From: Owenia fusiformis
Lineage: Eukaryota; Annelida; Polychaeta; Sabellida; Oweniidae
Reading direction: 5' to 3'
Length of the DNA stretch: 64,000 nucleotides
NCBI GenBank assembly: GCA_903813345.2
Contig: CAIIXF020000012.1
Coordinates: 3,823,318-3,887,317 of the forward strand
Shown: positions 23,731 to 36,891 of the stretch, piece after piece
Numbering within the stretch: the stretch's first letter is position 1
Layout: every line of letters begins with the position of its first letter
Notes under the pieces: generated by a model
Told to the model about the DNA's origin: nothing
The model's database searches: none
The model's input: only the letters and a program-made list of their open reading frames with translations
Translations under genes and position numbers: made by a program

Positions 23731-26700
23731 TGCCTGCTAGTTAAAATATGAACATTAAATATACTTCGGTCAGTTTGTCAATTCTAAAGAAATTCTATGA
23801 AAGGAGTACAAAAATGGACACAAAATGATAGAATGCTTCAAACAAGATTGTGCTATCAGCATTCCATTTTAGTCTTTATTCTTATCTTCTTTATTCTAAA
23901 AAGTCTATTATAGTTTTTGTAGCAAAAAATGCAGTTTCCTAAATAAATTTGATTAAATTTTGTTGTATACTATAATATTATCCATTAGACTATGTATCAG
24001 ATAATTTTTTGAGAATAATTAAGCCTGTCAGTGATAAAATTCATTTATCAGAACATTTCCTGAAAACTTATTAAAGCATATTCTGTCATTTCAAGTATCA
24101 CCCAAATCAGTATGTTGTTTTTCCAGTTACTGAAATGCAAGACAACAAGTCTAATGAGATGCAACAAGTATACTGAACAGCAGAATAAGAATTGAGTGAT
24201 TACAACTATGACATGGACTTTAAAAAACTGAACTGTTTATATATCAATCATTCTTTACTTGTATACCCATCCAAATTCCATTGCACAAAAAAGAGAGGTG
24301 CTGTTTACTCATTCTTAAAGAAAAAGTTATTAAGAAGCTACTACTTATAGCAATAGTTTTGCAGTAAGCTCCTACAATAGGTTTGTTCAATAAATTGTTT
24401 CGACAATGTGTAACTACACAAATATGTTTATCGACATGGAAGTATTTTGCATTTGTAATCATTGTAAGAGTAATTAGAGGATCAGATGCAAAATGACATC
24501 CATGCAATGGGTTCTTGAAAGTATTTATGCAAGTGAAGAATATGGTCAATATGTGTAGATTCAATGATCAATCAAGATATTTGATATAGCAAACCAAACA
24601 ATTTTTTAATATTGCTTTAGTATGAGAACATTTGGTGCAAAGAACATATCAGAGAGGGAAATGATGATGTGTTGGAACAGATTATTTGTTATTCACCACA
24701 TACAAAGCCTATCAAACTTAAATAGTGCAATTATTTAGTTTTTTCATGTTTTATATGCTATTGATCTGTTTTAATTGAAAGTCATATTTGACTTACTTAA
24801 TGATGTTTCAATATAAATATATTACTTTTTTATATAAACTAATCTATCTTTAAGTTGAATTTTGGGGACCCAAATGTATGACTAGATTTTTCATTTATCG
24901 TCAGCATATGGAAATATCTCTATGTATTTATTTTTCATGAAACTTATACTGTTAATATATTTTTACAATTACAATTCTATTGAAACTAAATCCTGCTGTG
25001 TTGTAAGTTGTAACTTATGCTGATCATAAATCATTGGAAAAAAACTAGTTAGATTGGACTGTAGGCCCAGTGATGAATGTAGACATGACCCATATGATAG
25101 ACAAAGTACTAGCTGTTGACATGGTTGGTGTATAGTCCTCTATAGTTTCCATTATTTGTGAATAACCATGGTCTAGGGCCAAGACTAAATACCATTTGGA
25201 GTTCTGAACTTCTGACAAGACAATATCTGATCATCTAAAAAGTTCATGTAGATCTCATTGGTTGAGGTTGGTATGGAAGTCACTTTTACTTCCTTATTTT
25301 CCAGAGCCAATGTTATTTCAATCGGAGTTTTTATCAAAATTGATAAAAGTTTTACTCAATCTGATGATTTTGTCTAAATCTGAAAAATCTATTTTGCCCG
25401 AAGCCCAAGTTATTCAGTTTATAAGAAAATGGACGAAGTGAATTTAGAATTATCAGACAATAGCAGATAATTTTGATAACTTGTCGATTATTGATAATTA
25501 TCGAATTTATTGCTAATAGGAATACAGGCTATCAAAATTATCAGTACCAGCGATAATATTAACTTTATTGATAATGCTGATTTCTTGCGTGCCCTGTAAA
25601 AAAGTTACAAATATCGCTAAATTATAATCATAATTATTTTAATTAATTTTAGATCCGATAGCAGTAAAAATCATATCAGTATTACAAAAAAAGTATTCAA
25701 TATGATCAAACAGGACTACTCTGCGACTTGAAAACCAATATGTTGGGGAAAATATTATTCTGATCCTAGACCTGCAAGAATACATTGTAATCTCTTGAAA
25801 GCCCGTGATTTGAAGAAAGAAAACAAGGCATACTTTGACTTTCAGAAGGCATTCGACACAGTTCAACTGTCTATATTCTGGCGTTTTCATTATCTCCAGT
25901 GTTAAAATAACAATGCGTACCCTATCCTGTATAAAGTGTTCCTCTAATCATTAAATTAAACGCAGATTGGAGAAGTTATTCAGGAAAAAAATTCTTAATC
26001 GGGTTGTTCTCACTTTCTTCGTCGGCCGCCATATTGGATTTTTCGAAAAATGATAAAATATCCGAGGGAAAAAGCGTATCATAGCCGGGCCATCTGAAAT
26101 GAGGATGTTTTTCCAAGTTATTCTGATTCATTGGGCTTGTTGCTATGTTTCTGTGAAAAAATAATTTCTGTTCCACTTAAAACATCGACGAACTTCATAA
26201 AAAACAAGTCTCGATTTTTCGAAATATTTTTTTGATCGCCAACCACACTTGATTCGATCGACTGATATATTTACAAATATTTGGGCTTAAAATATGCTTC
26301 AATTCATTCTTAAGGCGTATCTTATAGAAATTGTATTCATTGGTGACTATTTAGGGGTGATTTTAGAGCAAATAAATCATCGATCATTTCCGGAAGTAGA
26401 AGCTCAAAAATCATGCGCAGAAAAACAAAAGTAAAGACATTTCTCTGACCTGCCGAGCGACTGAAATACACATTTCTCCCGCTCAGTTCAGCTGGCCGTC
26501 TAGAAAAGCCCGGGAAAATAAAAAAATCAAATATGACGGAAAGCAAAACAACAACTGTTTCTTCTACTAGGAAATCATCTCAAATATCTAAGGTTATATG
26601 AGCACGGGCTACTAGAGTTTCCACGTATATGGATTATGACCGGTTCTTAGGCTACGAATATGACCTGTTTTGGAAAGTCATGAGAGGCACAGCTGCTTAA

Positions 26701-27749
26701 AAATGGAAAATAAAGGTTAACTTCTATATTATCCTTTTTGAAATTGTGTTTGTTGAATATAGTTTATGCTGTATTTAATAGTAATGTAACAAAAAAATGT
26801 TAAACATGAGCTATTTTAGCAATGTAACTGTTCATAATGGAATATCAATCAGAAAGTACAGATTTCTCGCCTTAGAGACAAATCATTAATATCACAGTAG
26901 AAAAAAAACAAATCCCAAACCTTTTAATGGCTACCCTGAACAAGATCTCCAAATCTCAGTTTATATGATCCCCTGTAGAGTGAGCAAGAGAAGGATTTAT
27001 CTTTTCCCAGAGGATACGCTTGTGAAATGTCATTTCAGACATTTCACAACCGTATTCTCCAATAATGGGGCACGAGTCGCATTCGTATTCTCAAAAATTC
27101 AAAGATGTATCATATTTGGACAGAGGCTAAATTATTTAAAATATTCATGACTAATTCGTAGATCTAGCTATATATTATACATAAGATGTGTCATCCTCTT
27201 CGGAGTTGCGTTTTGTTACACAAAAACTGATCAAAGATGCTGGAAACTAGGATTTTACGGCTTCAATCTAATGTTAATACGTTTTCTCTTGATTAAGGCC
27301 CCTTGTGATATGCCTGGCATTATAAGTATACCAAGTATCATTCATTGACCAAGTAGGATTAAAAGAAAACGTTCGAAAGTGTTCGTAAAAAGCAAGTACT
27401 CACCTCGTCTGTTTATAGGAACAGAAATACGGTCACACTCGTAAGCTTAGAACCGGTCATACTCAATATACGCGGATACTCTAGTAACCCGTGTATGAGG
27501 TTTTCATTGATTGATAAGAGGAATTAATTAAGACCAGTGTAGAAACTGTCAATTTAAGGATTCTAAAATAAATCTCTCGACTTCATAGATCCAATGTTAG
27601 AAAGGACGTGAATCTATTTTCCAGGTTTGAATTAGTAAATATTCTGTATGAGGTGTAACCTCATCAGTTTATACTAGACACTGACTTTATACTAGACTGC
27701 AATGTATATTACGAATTGTGTAATTCAATCCGAAATATAACATATTTTA
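23731..27749. other. Interior of the THAP transposon, no gene supported
   Basis: AT-rich. A 106-codon minus-strand frame at 24244-24564 has no recognisable domain. Near 25430-25570 there is a run of GATAATTATC/TTATCGATAA-type palindromes. At 26534 a plus-strand start MTESKTTTVSSTRKSSQISK ends at a GT donor-like site near 26594, about 30 bp after GCTGGCCGTCTAGAAAA, which also occurs near the right end of the transposon (about 30771-30788). It may be an old internal promoter/exon copy, with low confidence. Confidence 0.35.
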
Positions 27750-30712
27750 TTAAAATGGTACAACTGATTCACATGTATTTGAAAGAGCACTGGAAACAAA
27801 AACCACCTTGTCTAGAGTAGTAAGCCCAGATGTTTCATCTGTTTGAAGGAGTGATATTGGTATTTTTGCACTAAGCATTGTGTACTTGCTCCTGACTAAA
27901 CCAATAACTCTCTCAACTCTCTAATCCTCTGGTAGATTCCACCTCGTACAAACTTAATTGCGATTTTCCTCTTGTGAAAGCTGGGATTTCTACTTTTGCA
28001 CCATGAAGTCCAACAAGATCTTGTATGTCAAAACCACGGTCTGCAAGTATTAAGTCTCCTGGCTGAAGCTTCTCTAGAAGACCACAATTATCAGTTAAAT
28101 GTTTGTCACTAACACGTCCTCCCCAACCTTTGGAAACAAAAGTCACAACGCCTTACATATATCCACACATGAATATAACAACAATATAATTATCTGAATA
28201 AAGCAACATTCACTGAATGCATTTAGAAACAAACATCTATGAATATGGAAGCGAGGTTACAGGACATCTAAAACCTTTGAAAAATCAACAATATATCCTT
28301 ATATAAAGCATTGGAACTTAATGAGTATACGGCTTGGGGTGCAATTGCGATAAGATATTTGATTGTATTGTTCGATTTATAGTGACTATATGTTGTTGCT
28401 CGAGCATCAAGGTCCTTTGGCTTTTCAACGAAAATTTCAAAACAGTCGGTGATACCAACACACTTACTAAATGCCCCTAAAAACGACCGTGGTAGTGTAG
28501 CCCGAAGATTCATTCGGCCATTTAACAAGTACAGGTACAAGTCTTGCGTTGCAAACATCGATTACGCGAGAGAATATTCGTGAAACTGTAGATTGATCGA
28601 TGTTAAAGCGGTATGCTAAATCGTGAGTGCCAAGATATTTGAATTGGGACGATTTACTCATGGTTGCTCTGGGGACCAGGTGTCCAATTATCATGTTAAG
28701 ATGAGCCAAAAAGACTGCAAATGTTGGCAACCCGGTATAATATTTCAGTTTGTTTTCGTTATTTTTTAACGTTTCCTCGTTGATTTCTAGGTTTCGAATC
28801 TCTTGCTGTAAGTGGTTGTTCTTGGCTTTGAGTGTCTCAATTTCATTTCTTAATGTATTACAGAGTCTGCTCTTTTCCTTTAATTCCGCGTTTTCACGTT
28901 TTAGGTCCATCACTTCTCGCATAATATTATCCAACTCGGAACAAGAAAGGTCGGTCTGTTTACCAACTCTCGTATTAGTGAACGTGTCGAATGTTTCACA
29001 TGAATAATTAAGTCCCAGGCAGTGTCGAAGCTAATATACTCGATGACAATGACCAATACGCCTGATGATATCTTGATGAAGGCTCAACGACTAGTCTATT
29101 CTTTTTTATGGGGAGGAAAGGGTGAAAAAATTAAGCGAAATACTTTAATAGGGGATTTTGAGGATGGGGGTCTAACCCGGGGGGTCTAAGAATGATTAAT
29201 ATGTTCACAATGGAGAAAGCCTTGAAATAAATGTGGCTAAGACCTTACTTGACACACGAACTAGTCACTGGGAGCTTATTCCTCAAGTTCATTTCAAGCG
29301 TCTTGGAGGACTGAGTTTTTTGTTGCAGTGTAATTATGATATTAAAACACTGGCACACAGTGTTCCTACCTTTTATATGAATTTGCTTAGAAAATATGTC
29401 GCCGCCAGGGGTTAAAGGTGAAATAATTTGGAATAACAAATCAATTCTAATTAATGATAAGGAGGTGATGTACAAACATGTCATGGAAAAGGGAGTCATT
29501 TGTATTAATGACCTTCTTAACGAGAATGGGGGGGGGGGGGTTTTACAGTACAATGAGTTTAAGACTAAGTATAATATTAATATCAACTTTCTTGAGTATT
29601 TTTCAATCATATCGGCCATACCAAATGATTGGAAATTTTTATTGAAATCAGATTAAAATTCGACTTTTGAACCCAGCATACAGGAAGAACTCGTGTATTT
29701 GAAACTTGGTGAAAAACAGGTGACAATCTCTAGTATAACGGTTAAATCAATTCAAACAATATTAAATGGAAACAAGTTCTTTGAACCGTCATATAAAGAC
29801 AAACATGATCGTGAATTAAAAAGAACCGATTATTTTAAAATGCCTTATATGTGCACGAAACAGAATAAAACGCGACAACTTCAGTTTAAAATACTTCATG
29901 GTATCTGCACTACAAATGCCTTTTTAGCGCAGATAGGCATTAAAATGACTCTAAATGTAACTATTGTGCCTTTCGAGATACGTTAAAACACAAATTCTTG
30001 GAGTCCAAAAGGATTCAAATATTTCTGAAAGCAATCAAAGGGAATTTAAAGCGTTTATTTAAAGTTGATTTCGATTTTAACGCCCAGGACATTGTTTTTG
30101 GAAGGCAAGCTAATAAGAAAAATATCTTACCAAATAGACTTACCCTTGCAATTAAGTACTATATTTTTATCAAAGAGTTCGACGAAGTGAATCCCAATCT
30201 GTATGAGGCGCAATTTGAAAAAAAAAAGTTTTATTATGTACCTGAACTTAAAAGTATGACTGTTGCAAATGTCTGAATGAATGGAGGTGGTGTGAAAAAT
30301 ATCTGAACTGTTCTAATTATTTTACTTGCACTGTTTGAATAGAGAAATAAAAAAAAATAAAAAAAACATAATATTACTTACATGGGCCTACTTCCCTCGT
30401 GTTTCATGATAGCGTTATTAACACAATGCGTGGTATTTGAATGTGCATTATTTACTGATAACTTTATAATTAGTAAAATTTTATTTTACTTATTATTTAG
30501 AAAACCAGGTCTGTTTCGATTACTACACTGTACCTGACAAAATGAGCGCTGCAAAGTCGATCGTGTTCTTTTGGTTCCCAGTTTTGCCTTTTTACAGCAT
30601 TTATCCATAGCTTTCTTTTTACAGGTGACTTCTTGTCACTCGGAAAGCGATAAAACGTAATGCCGACTTGTTCTCTATTCGAACATTCAACAGCAACGCA
30701 GCATTTAGGCAT
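27750..30712 (-). pseudogene. THAP-domain transposase with DDE_4 core, decayed
   Basis: Exon 1 (30534-30712) holds most of a THAP zinc-binding domain: MPKCCVAVECSN, then FYRFPSDK, W at INAVKRQNW, and CSAHF, giving the C-C-C-H ligands. It ends at CAG/GTACAG. After the LINE at 29041-30368, the next exon carries a coiled coil (about 28950-28770), a TGLP motif and a helix-turn-helix (DLAYRFNIDQSTVSRIFSRV). It then runs, with a frameshift near 28558, into GITDCFE (first Asp) and RATTYSHYKSNNTIKYLIAI. An intron follows. [15 protein letters not shown] and [13 protein letters not shown] (second Asp) come next, a frameshift or deletion near 27905, then ERVIGLVRSKYTML to a TAA at 27750-27752. These proteins bind and cut transposon ends in the nucleus. 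This copy cannot be active. Confidence 0.85.
29041..30368 (+). mobile_element. 5'-truncated Tx1/L1-like LINE in the THAP transposon intron
   Basis: The plus strand encodes, over several frameshifted pieces, the C-terminal third of a LINE RT (MKAQRLVYSFLWGGKGEKIK, then FYMNLLRKYVAARG, LQFKILHGICTTNAFLAQIG). An A-rich tail (AAATAAAAAAAAATAAAAAA) ends near 30366. TAATATACT before position 29041 and TAATATTACT after 30368 look like the target duplication. It splits the THAP exon from the rest of the transposase and lies antisense to it. Confidence 0.8.
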
Positions 30713-31260
30713 ACTCTTTTAACTTTTTCTCATCACTTCGTCGCCATTTTGAGCACTGGTTGCTTATGACGTTTTCTAGACGGCCAGCAATATTTTCTGG
30801 CCGGACAAAGGCATGACGTCACACTGATGCATAGGGTCAATAGTAAAACCTGTATGTATAAGTCAAACGGCCCTTGATTACGCTGAGTAGTGTTCTTCTT
30901 ATAGAGGTTTGATTAACATCAAGTGTTCAACTTAAAAAGGTGTTTTCCCTAAGAGGTGTTCCACTTGACAGGGTTTACTGTACCACTTATTATTGTTGAT
31001 AATGCCGCTTATTATTACTTGGGACAAAGATATTCACTAAGTAATTTTCAGTTTGGATAAACCCCCCTCTCAAAATAATCGTTTATATTAATAATTCATT
31101 AAGGGACCAAAGAATCTATTTCCATTATCAGCAGTATTGACGACATAATCAGTAAAGGCTTCAACAAACTCTTCTTCTGAGATTTCTCCATCATGGTTTG
31201 TATCCATGTAATCAAACTGGAGTCTAGCTAGACTGGGATCAAGCTTCAAGGCCTTCCAGA

Positions 31261-33211
31261 GGCTTTGTATAAAAAACCTCCTACCCACGTACCCTCGTAC
31301 CCACGTACGTGGGTCCTGACCCAGTCTTTAAAGAGTTAAATCTTTAACATTTTTTAAACATTATTCTATCTCAATGTATGCTTAATTATGGATGAATTTA
31401 TGTACCCACATGCCTTTATTTCTAGATCGGACATCTGTCTCGTCATAAAATAAAGCCGGCATTGCATAATGTTCATTTGAGCTATTTGAGTGTTGTTTTT
31501 GATATATCGAAGCGATTTTTTGTTGATCGGGCAGTCTTACAGTGTACAACCAATCTATTGCAGGGGGGGAGATTTCCCAAAGATGCCCTATCATATTAGC
31601 ACGTTCGAAAACAAATTTTATAAACAGGCCTCAATTTTCCGTTGAAATGGATCTCCAAATGTTCACTGTAGTTTTATGAGTATTCTCTACAAGTATGGAT
31701 CGAGTTACTTCAATAGTATTACCGTAGGTTTGAAATGACGATGTTGAACTGATGTAAACGCCATTCTCACGATTTAAAATTTAACTCTGCGCATGCGCAG
31801 CACTGAGAGAGCATGTGCCCATGATTGTTCACGTGATCGAATCCTGCAATTTGATTGGAGATGATGCAAGAGATGATGTAATGGGGAATCTCCGAATACG
31901 ATAGAATATGAAAGAATTATGGGAGCTACTCACTCCTCCTGAATCTATTGCTTGGCGCAAATTGGCCACATGGGGCATGTGTTGTAAAGTGCTGTAGTTT
32001 TTGACTCCATGAGCAGAATATGGTCAAACTTTCACAACAAAATTCACATTGAATGACCTGAATGATTCTGGATTGACAAAGTTATTCAACTTTTCATCGG
32101 TCCTGTTTTTTAACACCCTGTAGTTTCGATTTTTATCACATATACTTTTTATTCTTTCAAACGATATTACAAGTATTCATTGTTTGCACGACAGATTTGA
32201 ACTATACGTGTAATTTGTCTTATGTCTTTTATTTAATTTAACATCAGAATTGGAGATACAAAGTGATAGAGTTATCAATTCACACGATATCAAGGAATAA
32301 TAAAGGCTGCATTTCTGTTTAATTGTTTAACCGAATAACGAAATATTTGAAAAGTAGAAGGATTCGCTATATTCGTTTTTAATCGCTTTTTGGCACAATT
32401 TAAGGATAATTGTGCGCACTAGTTCAGTGAATCATTTAGATGGAATTAAAAGTTAGAGTTGCCAAACTTATGCAGGGGAGTGTAAGTTTGGTTTTGTAAA
32501 CTTCGACATTATTCATGGCCGTTTGATCCATAATTAGGTAATATGAAGAGTAGAGTTTTATTTTGACAATGATTTGATGTAAAACTGGTTTGAATGATAA
32601 AAGTTCAGCTTTGTAGTTTCTAGCTTTTTGCGCGTAAAACGTGAATACAATGGACAACAACGTCACCAAATCTTTGACTAACATACGTTAATAACGTATA
32701 ATATTCGTAAGAATGAATTCTAATAACATTTGAAATAAACATCTAATAAAATGTGGTGAATTTAATTGGTTGGAAACTCTAAGAAATATATTTTTAAAAA
32801 GATGTCAACTTTTGGACAAGGGTAAACTTCCCGGGACATTTACAATCTGCATGAGGTAACAGGAGGTACGGATTGCACTGAACGAAGGCTAGGAGATTGC
32901 TAATCAGCACTGATGTGTTATACGGGTAAGACTGCCCGATCAACAAAAAACATTTCGACATATCAAAAACATAAACCAAATAGCTCAAAAATAATGAACA
33001 TTTATGCAATTCCGGCTTTATTTTATTTTACTAGAGAGATGTCAGACCTATAAATAAAGGCATATGGATGCATAAATTCATCTATAATTCAGGATAAACT
33101 GAGATTGAATAATGTTTTAAACATTTAAAAATTTAACTCTTTAAAGACTGGGTCAGGACCCACGTACGTGGCTACGAGGGTACGTGGGTAGGAGGTTTTT
33201 TATACAAAGCC
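31261..33211. mobile_element. 1.95-kb Mutator/foldback-like element in exon 4 of gene C, 9-bp duplication
   Basis: It starts GGCTTTGTATAAAAAACC and ends with the complement. The inverted repeats extend about 280 bp with scattered mismatches. CCTTCCAGA occurs at 31252-31260 and 33212-33220; exon 4 of genes B, D and E has one copy at the same codons. A 9-bp duplication plus long inverted repeats is the signature of MULE/foldback elements. The ends hold an ACGTACGT-centred palindrome. No ORF longer than about 80 codons and no transposase is seen in the 1.4-kb centre. Confidence 0.9.
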
Positions 33212-33272
33212 CCTTCCAGAAGATCAAGTACTCTTCAAAGCTTATGAACCCATCAGAGTTGAAGTCAAGGAC

Positions 33273-34317
33273 CTGTAATATTAAAATATATATATACATT
33301 AAGGGGTTCCGCATACCTACCCATATGGATACAATATGAGACGACGAGTCTGGATCAGTCTTTTTTTAAGAAATGAGGGGAGTTCGGTATATTCCAGTTT
33401 ATTGAGATCGTCCTTATGACAAAAACAATCAGTAGAAAAGTTTACAATCTGTATATATAAGCACAAATGCCAAAAGGGAAGGGTGACTAAACACTTTAAG
33501 GAAACCCAACAAGAAAAGCAAACAGTAAGTGTAAATCCTGTAAATATACAGAATAAAAATGTCCATTTCATAAATACATGGCGATCTATCCTACACTATT
33601 GCTACATAAACAGGCAGAGGTGTTTACGCACTGACCCCAACCAGCACACCCTTGAGTATAATTCCAGGATCGTACCTTTTATACTTAATGGTGAGCAACA
33701 CCAAAAACGGATATGCGTTACCCTTTAAAGATACAAACACTGTGTGAGGGATGAGATAGGCAACTATTAACCCTAGAAGCCCTACATTCTCAGTGGCTGG
33801 AGCTACAGATATAACAAATATACTCTAAAAATATCAGAAGAATTGTACATAGGGTAATTAATTTATTATGATGAAATCATCAGCCAGCCACTAGTTACTT
33901 TCTAACTTGAAATCTACTTCAATTTTGACGAAATATCGCACTCCATACAATAGTTATTTCATTCACAATCTTTTAGGAATTCCGTTTGAACCCAGTTGTG
34001 ATCAAATACGTAGGCTCAGATTTCCTTTACTCTGAAAAATCGTTTTTCTATTTTAACTTTTACCACATTTAAGTATAAGCTTCTAAAATATGTACATATA
34101 AGACATACATGTAGGCCTACGAGTGCATTAATGCATCTACAATTCAGCAAAGACGGAGATAAGATAATTTTAATACTCTTAAAATTGAACCCTTCAAAGA
34201 CTGTATCATGCCCCAAGTACGTGCGTACGAGGTACGAGGTTTTTTATACAAAGCCTGAACCAATTCATATGTTACTGCCATTGAATTACATGTTAGAAAC
34301 CTGAAATAGTCACTAAA
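33273..34317. other. Gene C intron 3, with a related single element end
   Basis: Non-coding and paired with 48850-49229 plus 53233-53912 in gene E. At about 34120-34253 the text (CATCTACAATTCAG ... ACGTGCGTACGAGG ... TTTTTTATACAAAGCC) is a diverged right-hand end of the element at 31261-33211, with no matching left end nearby. The same solo end is at about 53720-53852, so it predates the C/E duplication. Confidence 0.6.
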
Positions 34318-36081
34318 GGTGCCATGGAAGTTTACAGGAAATGACAAAACAAAAAGTGACAAAACCATGCTGGATTTTGAAAAATTTTTGAACCAAGATA
34401 ACAGAGTTCTGTTTGGACCTCCTGACAGTTTAACTAATTCCACATATCATTTACGTGACCGGGAACACTATGAAAATGGTCAGAATGACCATAAACATGA
34501 GAAAATAACTTTTTCAGCCCTCTGAAAATGTGACTGAAAAAGATCTAAGAGTAGGTGCTCAGGAAAGGTCACTGAACAGAATCTTTTGACTTTTTCAGAA
34601 AATGTGCCCAATATATTGCTCTAAATGATACAATTTAAAAAAATTGATATCATTCTTAGAAAAAGAAAAAAATGAAAAAAACTGAATTGAAAATCGATCT
34701 ATTTTCCTTTTTACTACAGTTATTATTGTTTCAGACAATTTATTACGATTTCAAAGATTGTATCATTTATAGCAATATATTGGACACATTTTCTGAAAAA
34801 ATCAAAAGATACTGTTCATTGACCTTTCCTGAGCACCTACTTTTAGCTATTTTTCAGTCACATTTTCATAGGGCTGAAAATGTTATTTCATCATGTTTAC
34901 AGGGTGTTCCAAAAGTAACAGGACTGGTGCTGGCATTTTGTCAATTTTGCACCGAGTGTCTTCAAATTTTCACAAATTGTACTTTGAAGTATTGCAACTA
35001 AAATTGTACAGTTTCAGAAAAATTATGAAATGCGGGTAGAGTTGTGGTTACTATAGTAACATGACATCACAATACCCGGGGCAACTTTTTCCTGAAAATG
35101 TGATAAAAAAGTATCTAATTCACCTACTATAATACAACATTTCTTGTTTATTTTATTAGTTGCTTTGTTGTTAATGTGTTGCTATACAACTCAGATTCAA
35201 GTATAATTTCACAATAATAATAATATTTATTCAATTTCCTGGAATATCACTATGAATTACAGTCTGAACAATTCACGGTTGAGTTTTTGAAAAGACCCAA
35301 TTTGAAGCCAGTTATCCACCTTGATAACGCGCCTGCCCGCAGGTCATCATTAAAGAACATGCAGCTATAGAAGAGCTAGGTCTTGAGTTCTAAAACCATG
35401 CACCATACTCTTCTGATAATGCAACATCCAATTTTTACTTACATGGGGAATGGAATGCTAATCAGTGCTGTAAGATCTTTAAAGATGAGAATGACCTTCT
35501 CCAAGTTGTTCAATCAACCATGCGTGACTTGTCCTCAAATGGGTTCACTCATGTGTTTGAGTCATGGATACAGAGTGCTACTCTTCTACTGACAAAAGAG
35601 GAGCCTATTTTTCAAAGTAGGGGAAACAAATGTCATTCCCACCAGTTTCAACTTTGATATGGGATGTACAAAATGCTTAATGTCTCTTTCTGTCTTAATG
35701 TAACTTTCTGCGTGGAATGTTGCCCCGGGTATTGTGATGTAATGTTACCATAGCAACCATAACTCTACCCGAGTTTCATATTTTTTGTCGAAACTTTGCA
35801 GTTTTAGTAACGATACATGGAAGTATATTATGTAAAATTTTGAAGACGATTGGTTCATATTTAACAAAATGCCAGCACCAGTCCTGTTACTTTTGGAACA
35901 CCCTGTATGGTCATTCTGACCCTTTCCATTGTGTTCCCGTTCATGTAAATGATATGTGGAACTAGTTAAACTGACTGAAGGTCAAAACAGAACTCTGTTA
36001 TCTTGGTTCAAAATATTTTCAAAATCCAGCATGGTTTTGTCATTTTTTGTTTTGTCATTTCCTATTAACTTCCATGGCACC
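34318..36081. mobile_element. Foldback element with TTAA duplication, carrying a mariner, gene C intron 3
   Basis: The ends GGTGCCATGGAAG and CTTCCATGGCACC are inverted, and arms of about 330 bp make most of the element a hairpin. The flank is TTAA on the right and TAAA (mutated) on the left. The gene E copy (53913-54670) has clean TTAA on both sides. The element is 758 bp without the mariner at 34900-35905. TTAA points to piggyBac- or Kolobok-like mobilisation. No transposase. Confidence 0.8.
34900..35905 (+). mobile_element. Mariner-family transposon, deleted, TA duplication
   Basis: The inverted ends CAGGGTGTTCCAAAAGTAAC and complement are flanked by TA at 34898-34899 and 35906-35907. Gene E has the empty site CATGTTTATGGTC at about 54493. 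Inside, about 35307-35640 on the plus strand translates, with stops and shifts, to the C-terminal part of a mariner transposase: VIHLDNAPAH (second catalytic Asp) and APYSPDNATSNFYLHG (third). The N-terminal DNA-binding half is deleted. Lone right ends of the same family lie at about 12365-12568 and 39818-40015. Confidence 0.85.
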
Positions 36082-36891
36082 TTAATTTGATGATTTTTGA
36101 AAAAGTATTGGTTGATTCTGTTTGAAACTGGAATAGCATATTATGGAATGACTCTGTCAATGTGCATATTGTGATTAATCATGAAAATGTTGGTTGTCAA
36201 ACGAATTAACCAAGGTTTTAAAGAATTTAGCATTGCATCAATTGAGATTTAGACCAAGTTTTTTTAAAAAGTCATTGGAAATGTTTTAAATGACATAACT
36301 GTAGAAGTCAACGCTATTATTTTAGAAAACGTTCCACTGAAGGAAACGTGCGTCATTTGAGGTTTCATGTGCAAACTCTTAAAATCTCACAAAGAAGAAT
36401 TGGAGAGATTTCAAAGATGTATAGAAACTCCTCTGTTTGGGTGTCGTGTTTGGGTGAATTAGCGATACCTGAGCCTTAAATCATTGTTACTCATGCTGTG
36501 ATTAAATAAATGAAACACAAAATTCCTTATAGCAAATCCCGAACATATTTAAAACTAATTTCGTGTAGATTTTCCCTATTCAACGACCCTTTGAATGGCA
36601 CTATTTTGACAAACAATACTCAAATCCCTAACAATTTCTGCTTTTGTTTTAAAACTCTATATCTATCTTTGAATTTCACATCTATAAATACCATGCGTGC
36701 AATTAAGTAAGCATTAAAGAAGATTGAATAATCTTTTAGAACTTTTAACCCTTCAAAGACTTCATCAAAACACACGTACGTGGGTACGAGGTATTCTATA
36801 CAAAGTCGTTTGGTCATCTATAAAATTTACAAATGGTGTCTTTGAAAAGGAATTGAAGTCGGGACTTTTACGGATTATTAAGGAAATGTAC
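36082..36891. other. Gene C intron 3 near exon 3; unrecognised remnant and solo element end
   Basis: At about 36370-36480 the plus strand reads a broken open frame (RCIETPLFGCRVWVN) that is also present at about 54965-55075. It has no family I can name. At about 36715-36805 another variant of the ACGTACGTGGGTACGAGG ... TATACAAAG end occurs, where homology with gene B intron resumes (TTTGGTCATCTATAAA). The insertion between the two solo ends thus belongs to type-1 genes only. Confidence 0.45.

Larger units (their letters stand above)
20515..30840 (-). mobile_element. 10.3-kb THAP/DDE_4-type DNA transposon, TA duplication
   Basis: The ends are inverted: TTGACCCTATGCA..GTGACGTCA at 20515, and its complement ending at 30840. 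Both are flanked by TA. The equivalent site next to gene A (about 14776) and at about 42072 reads CACTAGTAAAACC with one TA. The right 3 kb encodes a decayed THAP-domain transposase. Together with the 2-bp duplication this fits the ISL2EU/IS4EU type, although I name the superfamily from memory of its domain make-up. The large size comes partly from later insertions: a MITE at 21294 and a LINE at 29041, with repeats at 21.5-23.7 kb. Confidence 0.8.

Noticed and set aside
24244-24564. 106-codon minus-strand ORF as a transposase domain
   Set aside because: No catalytic motif or recognisable fold signature; kept only as unassigned interior.
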